This document shows positions 16,471 through 25,107 of a DNA stretch of 64,000 nucleotides, in pieces (within the stretch, counting starts at the first letter, position 1; every line of letters begins with the position of its first letter). Origin of the DNA: Candidatus Poribacteria bacterium. GTDB taxonomy: Bacteria > Poribacteria > WGA-4E > GCA-2687025. The stretch is from contig JABGQA010000118.1 of NCBI GenBank assembly GCA_018644665.1, forward strand, positions 62,001 to 126,000, in the 5' to 3' direction. The translations under genes were made by a program, and so were the position numbers. The notes beneath the pieces are model-generated. The model saw only the letters and a program-made list of their open reading frames with translations, had not been told where the DNA came from and ran no database searches.

Positions 16471-18522
16471 CTAGTCGGAAATCCACACGCGCTCCGTGGT
16501 CATCACGCCGGCCCCGTCGGTGACCTTGACGGCCACGGAGTGCGCGCCCGCAGACGCGTTCCTGATCGCGAAGTCGAACTGCTCTGAACGACTGTCGAAT
16601 AGATCGTCCGTCGGATAGACCACGTGCCAGCGGTCGGCGTCGAGCGAGTACGAGGCCGAGCCAATGTAGCTCGTCGCGTCTGCCGCCGCGAACTGCACGC
16701 GGACGCCACCAGCCTCATCGCGGGCCGCCGCCAGCGCCGAGATCGTCGGCTGCGTGTTGTCGATCCTGAACGGCTCGGTGATGAACTCCCTGGCCATTGC
16801 GCGGGTCGCCGGGTTCGACAACGCGTCGTTCGCCACCACGCGGACCCTGTAGTCACCGTCAGGCATCGGAGCGGCGTCCCACGTGTGCGTTGTGCCGGTG
16901 AGCTCGTCTTCGAGGAGATGCCAGTCGGCTTCGCCCTCCGCGCGGAAGTAGACCGCGAACTCCATATCGTCGCCGTTCGGGTCGCTCGCCTCCCAGGTCG
17001 CCGTTCGCTTCGTCTGCGGCTGAGCGCCCGCGGCTCGGCCGTTGCGCCCGTTCTCCTCCTGCGCGGCGGCCACCGTCGTCGATGAGATCTCGGGGGCGAT
17101 GTTGGCCGGAAGGTACGCGGTCGTCACAGACCAGATCGCCGGCGATCCCGCCTCGCCGGCCGTTACCAGCGCGAGCTTGATCTGCAGGAAGCGTGCGCGT
17201 TGGCTCGCGATTCGCGACGTTTCCGCTTCGATGTCCGCCCAGTCGTCCCATGTATTGTCGGGTGTCGCCGTGTTGCCGCTTCTCGATTGCACCGCCACGG
17301 ACCCGCCTTCGGGGGCGTGCCCTTCCCACTCGAGCCGTCCCCAGTCCGAGACGAACTCCGCGTCGAGCGTCTCCGATTCCCATGACCCTTCGGCAGCGAC
17401 GCCTCCGTCCAGCGTGTACACCTTGCCGGCGTTGCCCGTGCCCAACGCGAATCCATCGCCGCGGGCCACGATGGCGAGCACGTTCGCTTCGCCGACGCCG
17501 CCGAGGGCCTCGGTCTGACCGTCCGGGGACACGGCGTACAGTTTGCCCTCGTCGCCGACTCCCACGAGGACGGCGTCGCCCATCCATGCGGCGGACAGGA
17601 TGACCCCCTCGTCGCTCTGCCACACTGGACGCGCGACATCCATCGCATCAATCGCGTAGAGGAACGACTGCACGTCGTCGCCGTTCCGCTGCTGAGGCGG
17701 AGCCCCGGGCGACTGTGGCCTCGGCATCTGCCCCGTGGTCGTTGTGACGTAGACCGTGCCGAGCCCGCCGTTGAGGACGGACCGGACCTCCTGCTCGTCC
17801 GAGTCGTAAACTACGAACGCCTTGCCGTCGCCCTCAGGGTCGATGCGGTATACGAGCCCGTTGCTGTCGCTGCCCACGTACACCTTCCCGCCGACATTCG
17901 CCAGGCACAGGAGGTGGGATTCCTCGGCGTCGAAGAGCACTTCGGATACGTACCCGGCGCCATCCTCCTCCGGGGTGAGTCTGAACAGCTTGCCCTCTTC
18001 TCCGGTGGCCGCGTACAGGCGGCCCTGGGCGTCGAACATCAGCGCCCAGACGTACTTCTCCTCTTCCTGGAACACCGTCATCGGTGTCGGCATGTCGGCG
18101 TCCAGGTCGATGCGGTAGACGATCCCATCGGGCGATGTGCCCGCGTACAGGTCGCCATCTGGCCCAAGCGCAAGGCTGAGTATGGCCACCTCGGGCGTGT
18201 CCACCAGAACGCTCATCTCCCCGGCGGCGTCGATCTCGTAGATCCGGCCGGCGTTGCCCGTGCCCACGTACGTCGTGTCGCCAGCGACGGCGAGGCTCCA
18301 TACGTACGGTTCAGTGGTTTCGGCGAGCTCCGTCAGTTCCGGCGCCAGACGTATCTCACCGAGGGTGGAAACCGAGATGCTGTCGAGCGTGCCGGCGGCG
18401 AAGCTCTCCTCGCCCCGGATCACCCATGACTCAGTGCCTGCCGCCGCGGCGCGATACGGAGTAGCCATCACGACAAACGCCATGGCGAACCACGCGTACG
18501 GGTTATTCCGCAAGGGCCTCAA
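16471..18522 (-). CDS. Secreted beta-propeller protein with C-terminal Ig-like domains
   Basis: 683 residues from a TTG start behind AAGGAG; no ATG in the region is as well placed. A signal peptide (AWFAMAFVVMATPYRAAA) is followed by propeller blades with a repeated 'LYAGTxxxGxVYRID' theme, e.g. TTYVGTGNAGRIYEID, KVYVGSDSNGLVYRID and LYAATGEEGKLFRL, covering about residues 60-370. Two beta-sandwich regions follow, the second (about 590-680) with the ordering of Ig or fibronectin type III domains. It begins 19 bases after the stop of the S55 peptidase gene, so the pair is an operon. It is likely a surface or periplasmic binding scaffold with no catalytic residues seen. Confidence 0.7.
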   Translation of the reverse strand: MRPLRNNPYAWFAMAFVVMATPYRAAAAGTESWVIRGEESFAAGTLDSISVSTLGEIRLAPELTELAETTEPYVWSLAVAGDTTYVGTGNAGRIYEIDAAGEMSVLVDTPEVAILSLALGPDGDLYAGTSPDGIVYRIDLDADMPTPMTVFQEEEKYVWALMFDAQGRLYAATGEEGKLFRLTPEEDGAGYVSEVLFDAEESHLLCLANVGGKVYVGSDSNGLVYRIDPEGDGKAFVVYDSDEQEVRSVLNGGLGTVYVTTTTGQMPRPQSPGAPPQQRNGDDVQSFLYAIDAMDVARPVWQSDEGVILSAAWMGDAVLVGVGDEGKLYAVSPDGQTEALGGVGEANVLAIVARGDGFALGTGNAGKVYTLDGGVAAEGSWESETLDAEFVSDWGRLEWEGHAPEGGSVAVQSRSGNTATPDNTWDDWADIEAETSRIASQRARFLQIKLALVTAGEAGSPAIWSVTTAYLPANIAPEISSTTVAAAQEENGRNGRAAGAQPQTKRTATWEASDPNGDDMEFAVYFRAEGEADWHLLEDELTGTTHTWDAAPMPDGDYRVRVVANDALSNPATRAMAREFITEPFRIDNTQPTISALAAARDEAGGVRVQFAAADATSYIGSASYSLDADRWHVVYPTDDLFDSRSEQFDFAIRNASAGAHSVAVKVTDGAGVMTTERVWISD

Positions 18523-18541
18523 AGCGTACTCCTTACCGCGG

Positions 18542-20437
18542 TTAGGGCGCGTCACGGTCGACAAAGAAGGAGAGCAACGTGCCGCCGCTGACAACATACG
18601 GGCGGTCGAACGGCGGGTCGACTGTCGCCTCGGCGATCACGGACCCCCTCGTCAACGCGCTTTCGCCGCTCTGCGCGGGCGCGTTCATCACGTTGAGCAC
18701 TGACAGGGGAAGCGACGGCAACTCGTTACCGGCCACGGCAACGCCCATCTTCGAAGAGATGAGGCTGATGACGACTCGGTCTCCTCTGCCGCCCTGGGCG
18801 AGCACCTCCAGCATCTGCGTCGCGTTCGACGGCTGGTACTTCCGCGCCGCCCGCGAGCGCTCCCAACTGAGGTACGAACTCTCATCACCGACGAACACCA
18901 TCGTGAAGCCTTCCGGCGCGTCGGCCGGCACGTTGACTTCGTACGTCTTCACGATCGGCGCGTCGAGATACGGCCGGAAGGTCACGGTGACGACCGCGGA
19001 ATCGCCGGGCCGCACACGTTGCTTGGCGATGCGGGCGTTTTCGATCACGGCAGCCTGCCGCGCGTCCCCGAAGTCGACGTCGAGATCGATCCGTTCTACC
19101 GGGATCTCGTCGTACCAGTTGTTGAGGATGCTACTCACCGAGGAGAGCGCTGAGGAAGCGGCGAAGCCCGGCGCGAACGTCCCGCTCATTACGTTCGACG
19201 TTACCAACGGGGAGTGACCGTAGCCGGGATCGAACGTCACAGTCGCCTTCGTGCGGACGGTGTAGTCGCCGCCAGCCTTCTCCGCGCTGTCGAGTGTTGA
19301 CCACACCACCGAGCGGACGAGGCCGCCGGTATACGCCGGATGGCGCATAACCTCGTAGCTGTACGCCTCGGGCTCACCGTCGCCGGACGACACATTGACA
19401 CGCACCGGCAGGTACCGCGGGTGGTCGTCACCTATGACTCCCGCGATCGCAGGCTCGCGATCTTGCGTCATCGTGCCGACGATGCGCGTCGGAGACCCAT
19501 GCTTGAACGACATCGCCGGGCTCGCGACGATGAAGTGGACGAACCCGGCGGACAGCGGCAGGTAACTGTCGCCTTCGCTCAGGAACGGGTGGCCCCACGC
19601 CAATATGCGGGCCCCGTCGCGGTACGTCGTGGTCCCGAAACTGTATGCGCTCAAGTCCCCCCGGACGAATTCCGTGCCGATCGTCGATCCCGGCGTCACC
19701 GGCGCATCGACATCGACGCGGCCCCCGCCACCCACCGACGCGAACGGGACCATGCCCGCGTCCACAAACAGCGATGACAGCGCGTCGGATGCGCCGCGCG
19801 CAACGCCCCGGAGAGCTACCGGAAGGCGTAGCCGCTCCAGCCGCATCCCGCGCGCCGGGTCGAGTGACGGATTGCTCCTCACTGCTGCGTCGGGGACGTG
19901 CGCGGCGTCACGGCCGTCCGCGCGAGGGCGAGGCGCCCACTGTGGTGGCGCCTGGAAAGCGTTGAACCCCATCTGCCGTGTCACGGGCCGGCGGCTGCGC
20001 GGCATGGGAGTCATCTCGCGGTCCCACACAGCGAGCATGTGCGCGATGGGGGTGATGCCGATGATCGGCTCCTGCGCGTACGAGTAGCCATACGCGAACG
20101 CGCCGATCAGACGGCCGTCCACGTATGCCGGGCTGCCGCTCATGCCGGACACGGACCCAGTGTGTTCCAGCACGGCCCCTTCGCCCTTCGCCCAGATGAG
20201 ATCGCCCTTGGCTTGGAAGCCCTTCTCGACGCTGAGTATCTCTATCGGGAAGCGCTCGATCTGGGACTCCTCGACGATCGTGAGAATGTGCCCTTTCATC
20301 CCGCGCCGGAGTTCGTCGGCCGGCATGAACGCCGCCGAGTCCCACGTCACCGCGCGCGCGCCTGAAGTGATGGCAAGCGCAACGACGAGAAGCACGCCGA
20401 ACACGCGAATGCTGCGGGTGAACATGTACCGGGTCAT
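18542..20437 (-). CDS. SpoIVB-like (S55) serine peptidase, exported
   Basis: 631 residues from the ATG of MTRYMFTRS, which has GGAGG only one base upstream; the ATG four codons later is the alternative. A signal peptide or anchor (FGVLLVVALAITSGARA) precedes an S55 domain. The nucleophile block is GSVSGMSGSPAYVDGRLIGAF written here in parts: GMSGSPAYV contains the SGSP serine, and GHILTIVEES is the N-terminal strand with the likely His. In Bacillus SpoIVB cleaves SpoIVFA in sigma-K signalling, but S55 proteins also occur in non-sporulating phyla. The remaining 400 residues are beta-rich and unrecognised. The promoter is 20481-20510 and the propeller gene follows. Confidence 0.75.
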   Translation of the reverse strand: MTRYMFTRSIRVFGVLLVVALAITSGARAVTWDSAAFMPADELRRGMKGHILTIVEESQIERFPIEILSVEKGFQAKGDLIWAKGEGAVLEHTGSVSGMSGSPAYVDGRLIGAFAYGYSYAQEPIIGITPIAHMLAVWDREMTPMPRSRRPVTRQMGFNAFQAPPQWAPRPRADGRDAAHVPDAAVRSNPSLDPARGMRLERLRLPVALRGVARGASDALSSLFVDAGMVPFASVGGGGRVDVDAPVTPGSTIGTEFVRGDLSAYSFGTTTYRDGARILAWGHPFLSEGDSYLPLSAGFVHFIVASPAMSFKHGSPTRIVGTMTQDREPAIAGVIGDDHPRYLPVRVNVSSGDGEPEAYSYEVMRHPAYTGGLVRSVVWSTLDSAEKAGGDYTVRTKATVTFDPGYGHSPLVTSNVMSGTFAPGFAASSALSSVSSILNNWYDEIPVERIDLDVDFGDARQAAVIENARIAKQRVRPGDSAVVTVTFRPYLDAPIVKTYEVNVPADAPEGFTMVFVGDESSYLSWERSRAARKYQPSNATQMLEVLAQGGRGDRVVISLISSKMGVAVAGNELPSLPLSVLNVMNAPAQSGESALTRGSVIAEATVDPPFDRPYVVSGGTLLSFFVDRDAP

Positions 20438-20480
20438 GCCTCCGTTTGCGGGCGCCAATCCGCCAGCGCGGTTCCGCGCC

Positions 20481-20510
20481 ATTCTAGCACGGCGCCCGAA
20501 ACTCCGGCAA
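20481..20510 (-). promoter_or_regulatory. Promoter of the S55 peptidase-propeller operon
   Basis: Minus strand: TTGCCG (20510-20505), 18-base spacer, TAGAAT (20486-20481) with an upstream TGC giving an extended -10. The transcript would start about 37 bases before the ATG at 20437. Confidence 0.55.
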
Positions 20511-20592
20511 CGCAGGATCGGCGCAGGCTTACCCGGCGAGCGGCCCAACACGCAGCCGCAAAAAGGGCAGCGTCGTCGGTCTGCCAGCAGGT

Positions 20593-21291
20593 TCAGCCGC
20601 GCCCGGGTTTCGTCCGGCTGAGGACACCGAAGGTGCGGAGCGCGATGCGTAGGTCTAGCAGGAGGGACGGGTGAAGCAGGTAGTGCAGGTCGTACTCGAC
20701 GTGGTGATGGATGGGCTCGTTCCGGTACGGGCTGATCTGCCACATCCCCGTGATGCCCGGCTTGGCCCGAAGGCGGAGGCGCTGTAGCGGCGAGTACGTG
20801 TCCACAAGGAAGGGCATCTCGGGCCGCGGCCCCACAAGGCTCATCTCACCGCGCAGGACATTCCAGAGCTGTGGTAGCTCGTCGAGGCCCAGCCGCCGTA
20901 GTGTCCTGCCGACGCGGGTTAGCCGGTAATCCTCGTCGCGTGTCGGAGTGATCGTGTACGCCGGCGAATCGGACGATAGGGTGCGTAGCTTGTATATGAC
21001 GAAGCTACGCCCGTTCTTGCCGATGCGGACCTGGCTGAAGAAGGCCGGCCCCTTGGAGTCGAGTCGGATGGCCAGGATCACGAGCGGCGCGAGCGGCAGT
21101 GCCACGACCAAGCCGCCGGAGGCAGCGACGATGTCCAAAGCGCGTTTCGCTGCCGCTGTCAGAGTCGAACGGAGAGACCGGTCCGGCAGCCGCTCCTCGA
21201 TGTAGCGTACCTGGTCTTCGCCCGGCAGGTTCTCGTATTCCTCCCACAGGCGGGCGACCTGCGCCTCGAGCTGCCCCGCAGCTACATCCAT
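20593..21291 (-). CDS. Monotopic sugar-phosphate transferase (PglC/WcaJ catalytic domain)
   Basis: 232 residues. It transfers a sugar-1-phosphate from a nucleotide sugar to undecaprenyl phosphate, the first membrane step of capsule or O-antigen synthesis. After a 50-residue soluble N-terminus there is the single re-entrant helix (LDIVAASGGLVVALPLAPLV), then KLRT, the catalytic Asp-Glu dyad in LGLDELPQLWNVLRGEMS, the VGPRPE block and KPGITGMWQ. The four-helix N-terminal domain of WcaJ/WbaP proteins is absent, so it is the short PglC-like form. It is the last gene of the polysaccharide run, 89 bases after the GT4 gene. Confidence 0.85.
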   Translation of the reverse strand: MDVAAGQLEAQVARLWEEYENLPGEDQVRYIEERLPDRSLRSTLTAAAKRALDIVAASGGLVVALPLAPLVILAIRLDSKGPAFFSQVRIGKNGRSFVIYKLRTLSSDSPAYTITPTRDEDYRLTRVGRTLRRLGLDELPQLWNVLRGEMSLVGPRPEMPFLVDTYSPLQRLRLRAKPGITGMWQISPYRNEPIHHHVEYDLHYLLHPSLLLDLRIALRTFGVLSRTKPGRG

Positions 21292-21380
21292 ACGTTACTT
21301 CCCGACTCCCACGACGACGACCACAGCATCGGCGCTACACGAACGCGCACGAACGCCCTGTGTTCGACGGGCCGACAACA

Positions 21381-22646
21381 TCATACACCATTCCCGCCCT
21401 CGACGGCGCAAACGAACTCCGCGAGCGCGCTTTCCTCCGTGAATCGCGCCAGGGCGAAATCCCGTGCGGCCGCGCCCATCGCCTGCAACTCCGAGCGATC
21501 CTCGGCGAGGTCCAGAACACGGCTCACGAACCGATCCGTCTCGGCCCACGTGTACGTGAGCGCGGCGCCTGACTCGCGCATCAGGCCGTATAGCTCGGCC
21601 CTCTCGTTGGCGAAACACGCCACCGCGCACCCCGAGGCGAGCGTCGGATACAGCTTCGACGGGATGAACGCGTCGCTCACCCCGTCCGCCTGAGCGATAT
21701 ACGACAGATCCACTCCATTTAGGAACGCCGAGTACTCCCTACCCCGTTGCAGCGGCAACAGTCGCACGTTCGTCAAACGCGAGGCCGCGACAGACGCCTC
21801 CAGGGCCGAACGGTGGGCTCCGTCCCCCGCGATCGCGAACTGGACGCGATCGTCCCTCTCGGCGAACGTCGCAGCCGTGTCGATCAGGGCGTGGAGTTTC
21901 TGCTTGGCTCCGATGTTCCCCGCATACCCGATCACGAGGTGCGACGCGTCGTAGCCGTGCGCCGCACGGAATTCCGCGCCGAGCGCTTCGTCGGGTAGAT
22001 GCTCGGCCGGGTCGATCCAGTACCCAGCCATGACGACCTTGGCATTCGGCGCCTTGGCCTGGATGTTGTCCCGCATGGCCGACGTCAGCGTCGACACGCA
22101 ACGCGCGGACCGGTACACACGCCGCTCCAAGGCCCCCGCGAACGACACAAGCGCCCGCGCCAAACCACCTGACCGGTCCAGCACCCCGGTGTCGAGCGCC
22201 GAATCCGGTATGATGTCCTCGACATGGAACACGAAGTCCCGACGAAGCGCCGCGCGCAACGCCAGAGCGGTGATCGCCTGCGCGAAGAACGGTGACATCA
22301 CGATCACGATGTCGGCGCGCGCCACCGTGGGCAGGTGGCGCAGGAGCTTCATCCCCTGGAACGCCACCGCCGACCCCTCGCCCACGAGGCGCGTCTTCAG
22401 TGTGACCGAATCCTTCCGCGGCAGCCAGATCCGCGACCTGTGGACGGTGATGCCGGCCATGTCCTCGGACGGCGAGCGACGACCCCGGTATTCCGCGTGG
22501 ACCTGCCACTCGGGGTAATGCGGCTGAGGGGTGAACACCGTGACGGCGTGACCACGTCCATGCAGCGCTCGGGCGATGGCCGTTGCGTGCGGCGCGATGC
22601 CAGTGATTTCAGGGTGGAAATACGACGTCAGGATGACGATGTTCAT
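21381..22646 (-). CDS. Glycosyltransferase family 4 (WcaI/FnlC-like)
   Basis: 421 residues, cytoplasmic GT-B fold. The N-terminal domain starts MNIVILTSYFHPEITG with the Gly/Pro loop that holds the acceptor. The C-terminal donor domain carries GYAGNIGAKQKL, FAIAGDGAHR and the EX7E-like end region SDAFIPSKLYPTLASGCAV, where a Pro-Ser-Lys element replaces the usual Glu. This set resembles WcaI-type transferases of colanic acid clusters. The gene starts 34 bases after the epimerase stop, in the same direction. It probably adds a sugar to the lipid-linked oligosaccharide. Confidence 0.8.
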   Translation of the reverse strand: MNIVILTSYFHPEITGIAPHATAIARALHGRGHAVTVFTPQPHYPEWQVHAEYRGRRSPSEDMAGITVHRSRIWLPRKDSVTLKTRLVGEGSAVAFQGMKLLRHLPTVARADIVIVMSPFFAQAITALALRAALRRDFVFHVEDIIPDSALDTGVLDRSGGLARALVSFAGALERRVYRSARCVSTLTSAMRDNIQAKAPNAKVVMAGYWIDPAEHLPDEALGAEFRAAHGYDASHLVIGYAGNIGAKQKLHALIDTAATFAERDDRVQFAIAGDGAHRSALEASVAASRLTNVRLLPLQRGREYSAFLNGVDLSYIAQADGVSDAFIPSKLYPTLASGCAVACFANERAELYGLMRESGAALTYTWAETDRFVSRVLDLAEDRSELQAMGAAARDFALARFTEESALAEFVCAVEGGNGV

Positions 22647-22680
22647 CGCCGCGCGTCGTGGGCGGGCCGCGGCTGGTGAC

Positions 22681-23739
22681 CTACGCTGCCCGATAGGCTT
22701 CCGCGATCTCGACGATCATGTCGTCGAGCGATTTCGTGATCGACCACGACGGGTAGTCGGCTCGGAACCGGCGCGTGTCGCTGATATAGCATATGTGGTC
22801 GCCCGTGCGGTTCTCGTCGGTGTAATCGTGCGCCACCTCACAGCCGAGGAGTTCTGTGATGCGCGCGAAGCATTCCAAGATGGATGCGCTGTTTTCGCGG
22901 CCGCCGCCCATGTTGTAGACGGCCCCACTGCTCGGGGCGCGGATGAACGCCTCGCACGCGCGCACGACATCGCCGCTGTATATCTGGTCGCGGACCTGCT
23001 TGCCCTTGTAGCCGAAGACCGTGTACTTCCTGCCCTCGATCGCGGTCTTCACGAGGTACGACAGGAATCCGTGCAACTCTACCCCGCTGTGGTTCGGCCC
23101 CGTGAGGCACCCCCCGCGCAAGCATGCCGTGGGCAGGCCGAAGTAGCGCCCGTACTCCTGCACGAGCACGTCGGCCGCCAGCTTGGATGCGCCGAAGAGT
23201 GAGTGCAGCACCTGGTCGGTAGCGCAGCTCTCGTCAATGCCGTGGTAGTCGGCCTCGTCGCCGTATTCCCAGCGCGTCTCGCGCTCGACGAGTCGGAGTT
23301 GGTTTGGCGCGTCGCCGTATACCTTGTTTGTGCTTAGGAACACGAACGGGGATTCAGGCGCGTGACGGCGCGTAGCTTCCAGAAGGTTCAGAGTGCCGAC
23401 CGCGTTCACGTCGAAGTCGTCGAACGGACGCTGCGCAGCGAGATCGTGCGACGGTTGCGCGGCGGCGTGGATCACAGCGTTCGGCTTCACGGCGGCGACT
23501 AGGTCGAGCACCGCTTGCCGGTCTCGGATGTCGACGGCCTGGTGCTCGTAGGTCGGTGCGTTTTCGGTTAGGCGCCGGAGGTTCCACGTGGTGTCGCCGC
23601 GCGCGCCGAAGAAGTCGGCCCGCATGTTGTTGTCGATGCCAACGACCCGCCACCCCGCGAGGCTGAAGTACTCTGCGGCCTCGGACCCGATCAGGCCTGC
23701 CGAACCGGTCACAATGATGCACTCGCTGCGCGCCGACAC
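22681..23739 (-). CDS. NAD-dependent nucleotide-sugar epimerase (CDP-paratose/tyvelose 2-epimerase-like)
   Basis: 352 residues from a GTG preceded by a GGAGAGGGGA ribosome site; the longer frame to 24195 overlaps the upstream glycosyltransferase and is rejected. It is an extended short-chain dehydrogenase: VTGSAGLIGSE binds NAD (about 8-18), then FLSTNKVYGDAP and a conserved RGGCLTGPNHSG / VELHGFLSYL block. That block resembles enzymes annotated as CDP-paratose 2-epimerase. The YxxxK position reads FGASK, so the catalytic tyrosine is replaced by phenylalanine while Lys is kept. It probably makes a precursor for the neighbouring glycosyltransferases. Confidence 0.75.
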   Translation of the reverse strand: MSARSECIIVTGSAGLIGSEAAEYFSLAGWRVVGIDNNMRADFFGARGDTTWNLRRLTENAPTYEHQAVDIRDRQAVLDLVAAVKPNAVIHAAAQPSHDLAAQRPFDDFDVNAVGTLNLLEATRRHAPESPFVFLSTNKVYGDAPNQLRLVERETRWEYGDEADYHGIDESCATDQVLHSLFGASKLAADVLVQEYGRYFGLPTACLRGGCLTGPNHSGVELHGFLSYLVKTAIEGRKYTVFGYKGKQVRDQIYSGDVVRACEAFIRAPSSGAVYNMGGGRENSASILECFARITELLGCEVAHDYTDENRTGDHICYISDTRRFRADYPSWSITKSLDDMIVEIAEAYRAA

Positions 23740-23860
23740 CGGCGTGTTCCCCTCTCCTGCGGCCCGCGCGCAACGCGGCCCGCCCGTGCTGCGGTTCGAC
23801 GGTATGGTAGCCCTTGGGTTGTGGCCCTTCAAGAACTCGGGCGTGGCTCCGGCGCGGGCT

Positions 23861-25048
23861 TCACTCGCACGCGCCGCGGTACACCTCGAGGTGCGCGTGG
23901 GCGACGGCGGCCAGCGAATAGCGTTCCCCGACACGGCGCCGAAGAGCCGCCGATAGCTCGCCTTTCGGCGCCGGAGCGAGATCCAGCAGATGCTCGATGC
24001 CCTTGCGCAACCCCGGCACGTCCTGCGCGTCGACGATTGGCGTGGGAATGTCCGCCAGCATCCGCTCGACATCGCCCACCCGCGTCGCCACTGACGGCAC
24101 GCCCGCCTGCATCGCCTCGAGCAGCACGATCGGACACGCCTCCGTGTGAGAGGCAAGGACGAACACATCCATGCGGCGCATCCACTGGGGAACATCGGAC
24201 CGTGCGCCGAGCATGTGCACCCGTTCCGCGCACGCCATCGCCGCGACGTCCTCCGCGAACTGAGCCGCGTAGCGCGGTTGCGTGTTCAGGGCGGCGCCGA
24301 TGATGACAGCGTGGGCGTCGGGGCGATCTCGCAGCACGGGATCAATGGCGCGTATGAAGTCAGAGCAGCCCTTAGGCTCGATGATGTTGCCCACGAAGCC
24401 AATAATGGGGGCGCCAGTGGGTATCCCGACCGCGGCCGCGTCGACGGCCGTCCCGTCGTCCGTGTCCGGCGGCGACGGCGCTGGCAGCGTGCGAACCGGC
24501 GTGGCGCGTCCAGCAAGCCCGTATCGTTCCGTAATCGCGTCGGCCGCGACGACGACACGGACTGAGGGCAGACGCATCAGGGGCGCGACAGCGTGCACGA
24601 ACGCACGCGGGGTGAGCGTGTCGTTCAGGTGCCAGACGACGCGCCGGCGCGCCAGGAGCGCTCCGAGCAACGGAGCCAGATTCGTCACACCGTTCACGTG
24701 GACGAGGTCAACGCGCCGTCGGGCGATCGCGAGCGCGAAAGCCGCGACGACGAACGGGAGTGTCAGACCGAACAGGGCCACGGACAGCCCACTCCTGCGT
24801 ATGGGCGGCATCGGGGCGCGCAGGAAGGCGATCCCGGCTGAAGTGAGTTCTTGCGCGAATTCGTCGTGGGAATCACTCGGGAAGGCGACGTGCGTCTCGA
24901 TCCCGGCGTCACGCAGAGGCCCCGCCACCCACATGATGCGACGCTGTGCTCCGCCTATATGGCTGCGGTGCGTGCAGTTGAGAACGCGCAAGGGACGCTG
25001 GTGGGGCGACGTGCGCGATCCGTTCGACGGGGTGTGAGTTGACGCCAC
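23861..25048 (-). CDS. Glycosyltransferase family 4
   Basis: 395 residues from a GTG. GT-B retaining glycosyltransferase: the N-terminal domain shows SHIGGAQRRI, the acceptor-side Gly loop. The donor domain shows IGFVGNIIEPKGC, HMLGARSDVPQWM and the EX7E motif in SHTEACPIVLLEAMQAGVP (Glu-x7-Glu). A hydrophobic stretch around residues 88-108 may attach it to the membrane. The 59-base gap to the dehydrogenase gene upstream contains no terminator. The sugar specificity cannot be read from sequence. Confidence 0.8.
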   Translation of the reverse strand: MASTHTPSNGSRTSPHQRPLRVLNCTHRSHIGGAQRRIMWVAGPLRDAGIETHVAFPSDSHDEFAQELTSAGIAFLRAPMPPIRRSGLSVALFGLTLPFVVAAFALAIARRRVDLVHVNGVTNLAPLLGALLARRRVVWHLNDTLTPRAFVHAVAPLMRLPSVRVVVAADAITERYGLAGRATPVRTLPAPSPPDTDDGTAVDAAAVGIPTGAPIIGFVGNIIEPKGCSDFIRAIDPVLRDRPDAHAVIIGAALNTQPRYAAQFAEDVAAMACAERVHMLGARSDVPQWMRRMDVFVLASHTEACPIVLLEAMQAGVPSVATRVGDVERMLADIPTPIVDAQDVPGLRKGIEHLLDLAPAPKGELSAALRRRVGERYSLAAVAHAHLEVYRGACE

Positions 25049-25107
25049 GCGTTCGTGCCTAGGTTGGGCGGGCCTGTGGGATGGCGAGACGCATACTGCG
25101 GTCGCTG

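Noticed and set aside
22681..24195. Longer frame of the epimerase starting at 24195
   Set aside because: It would overlap the upstream glycosyltransferase in another frame, lacks a ribosome site and adds about 150 residues unlike any epimerase; the GTG at 23739 fits.
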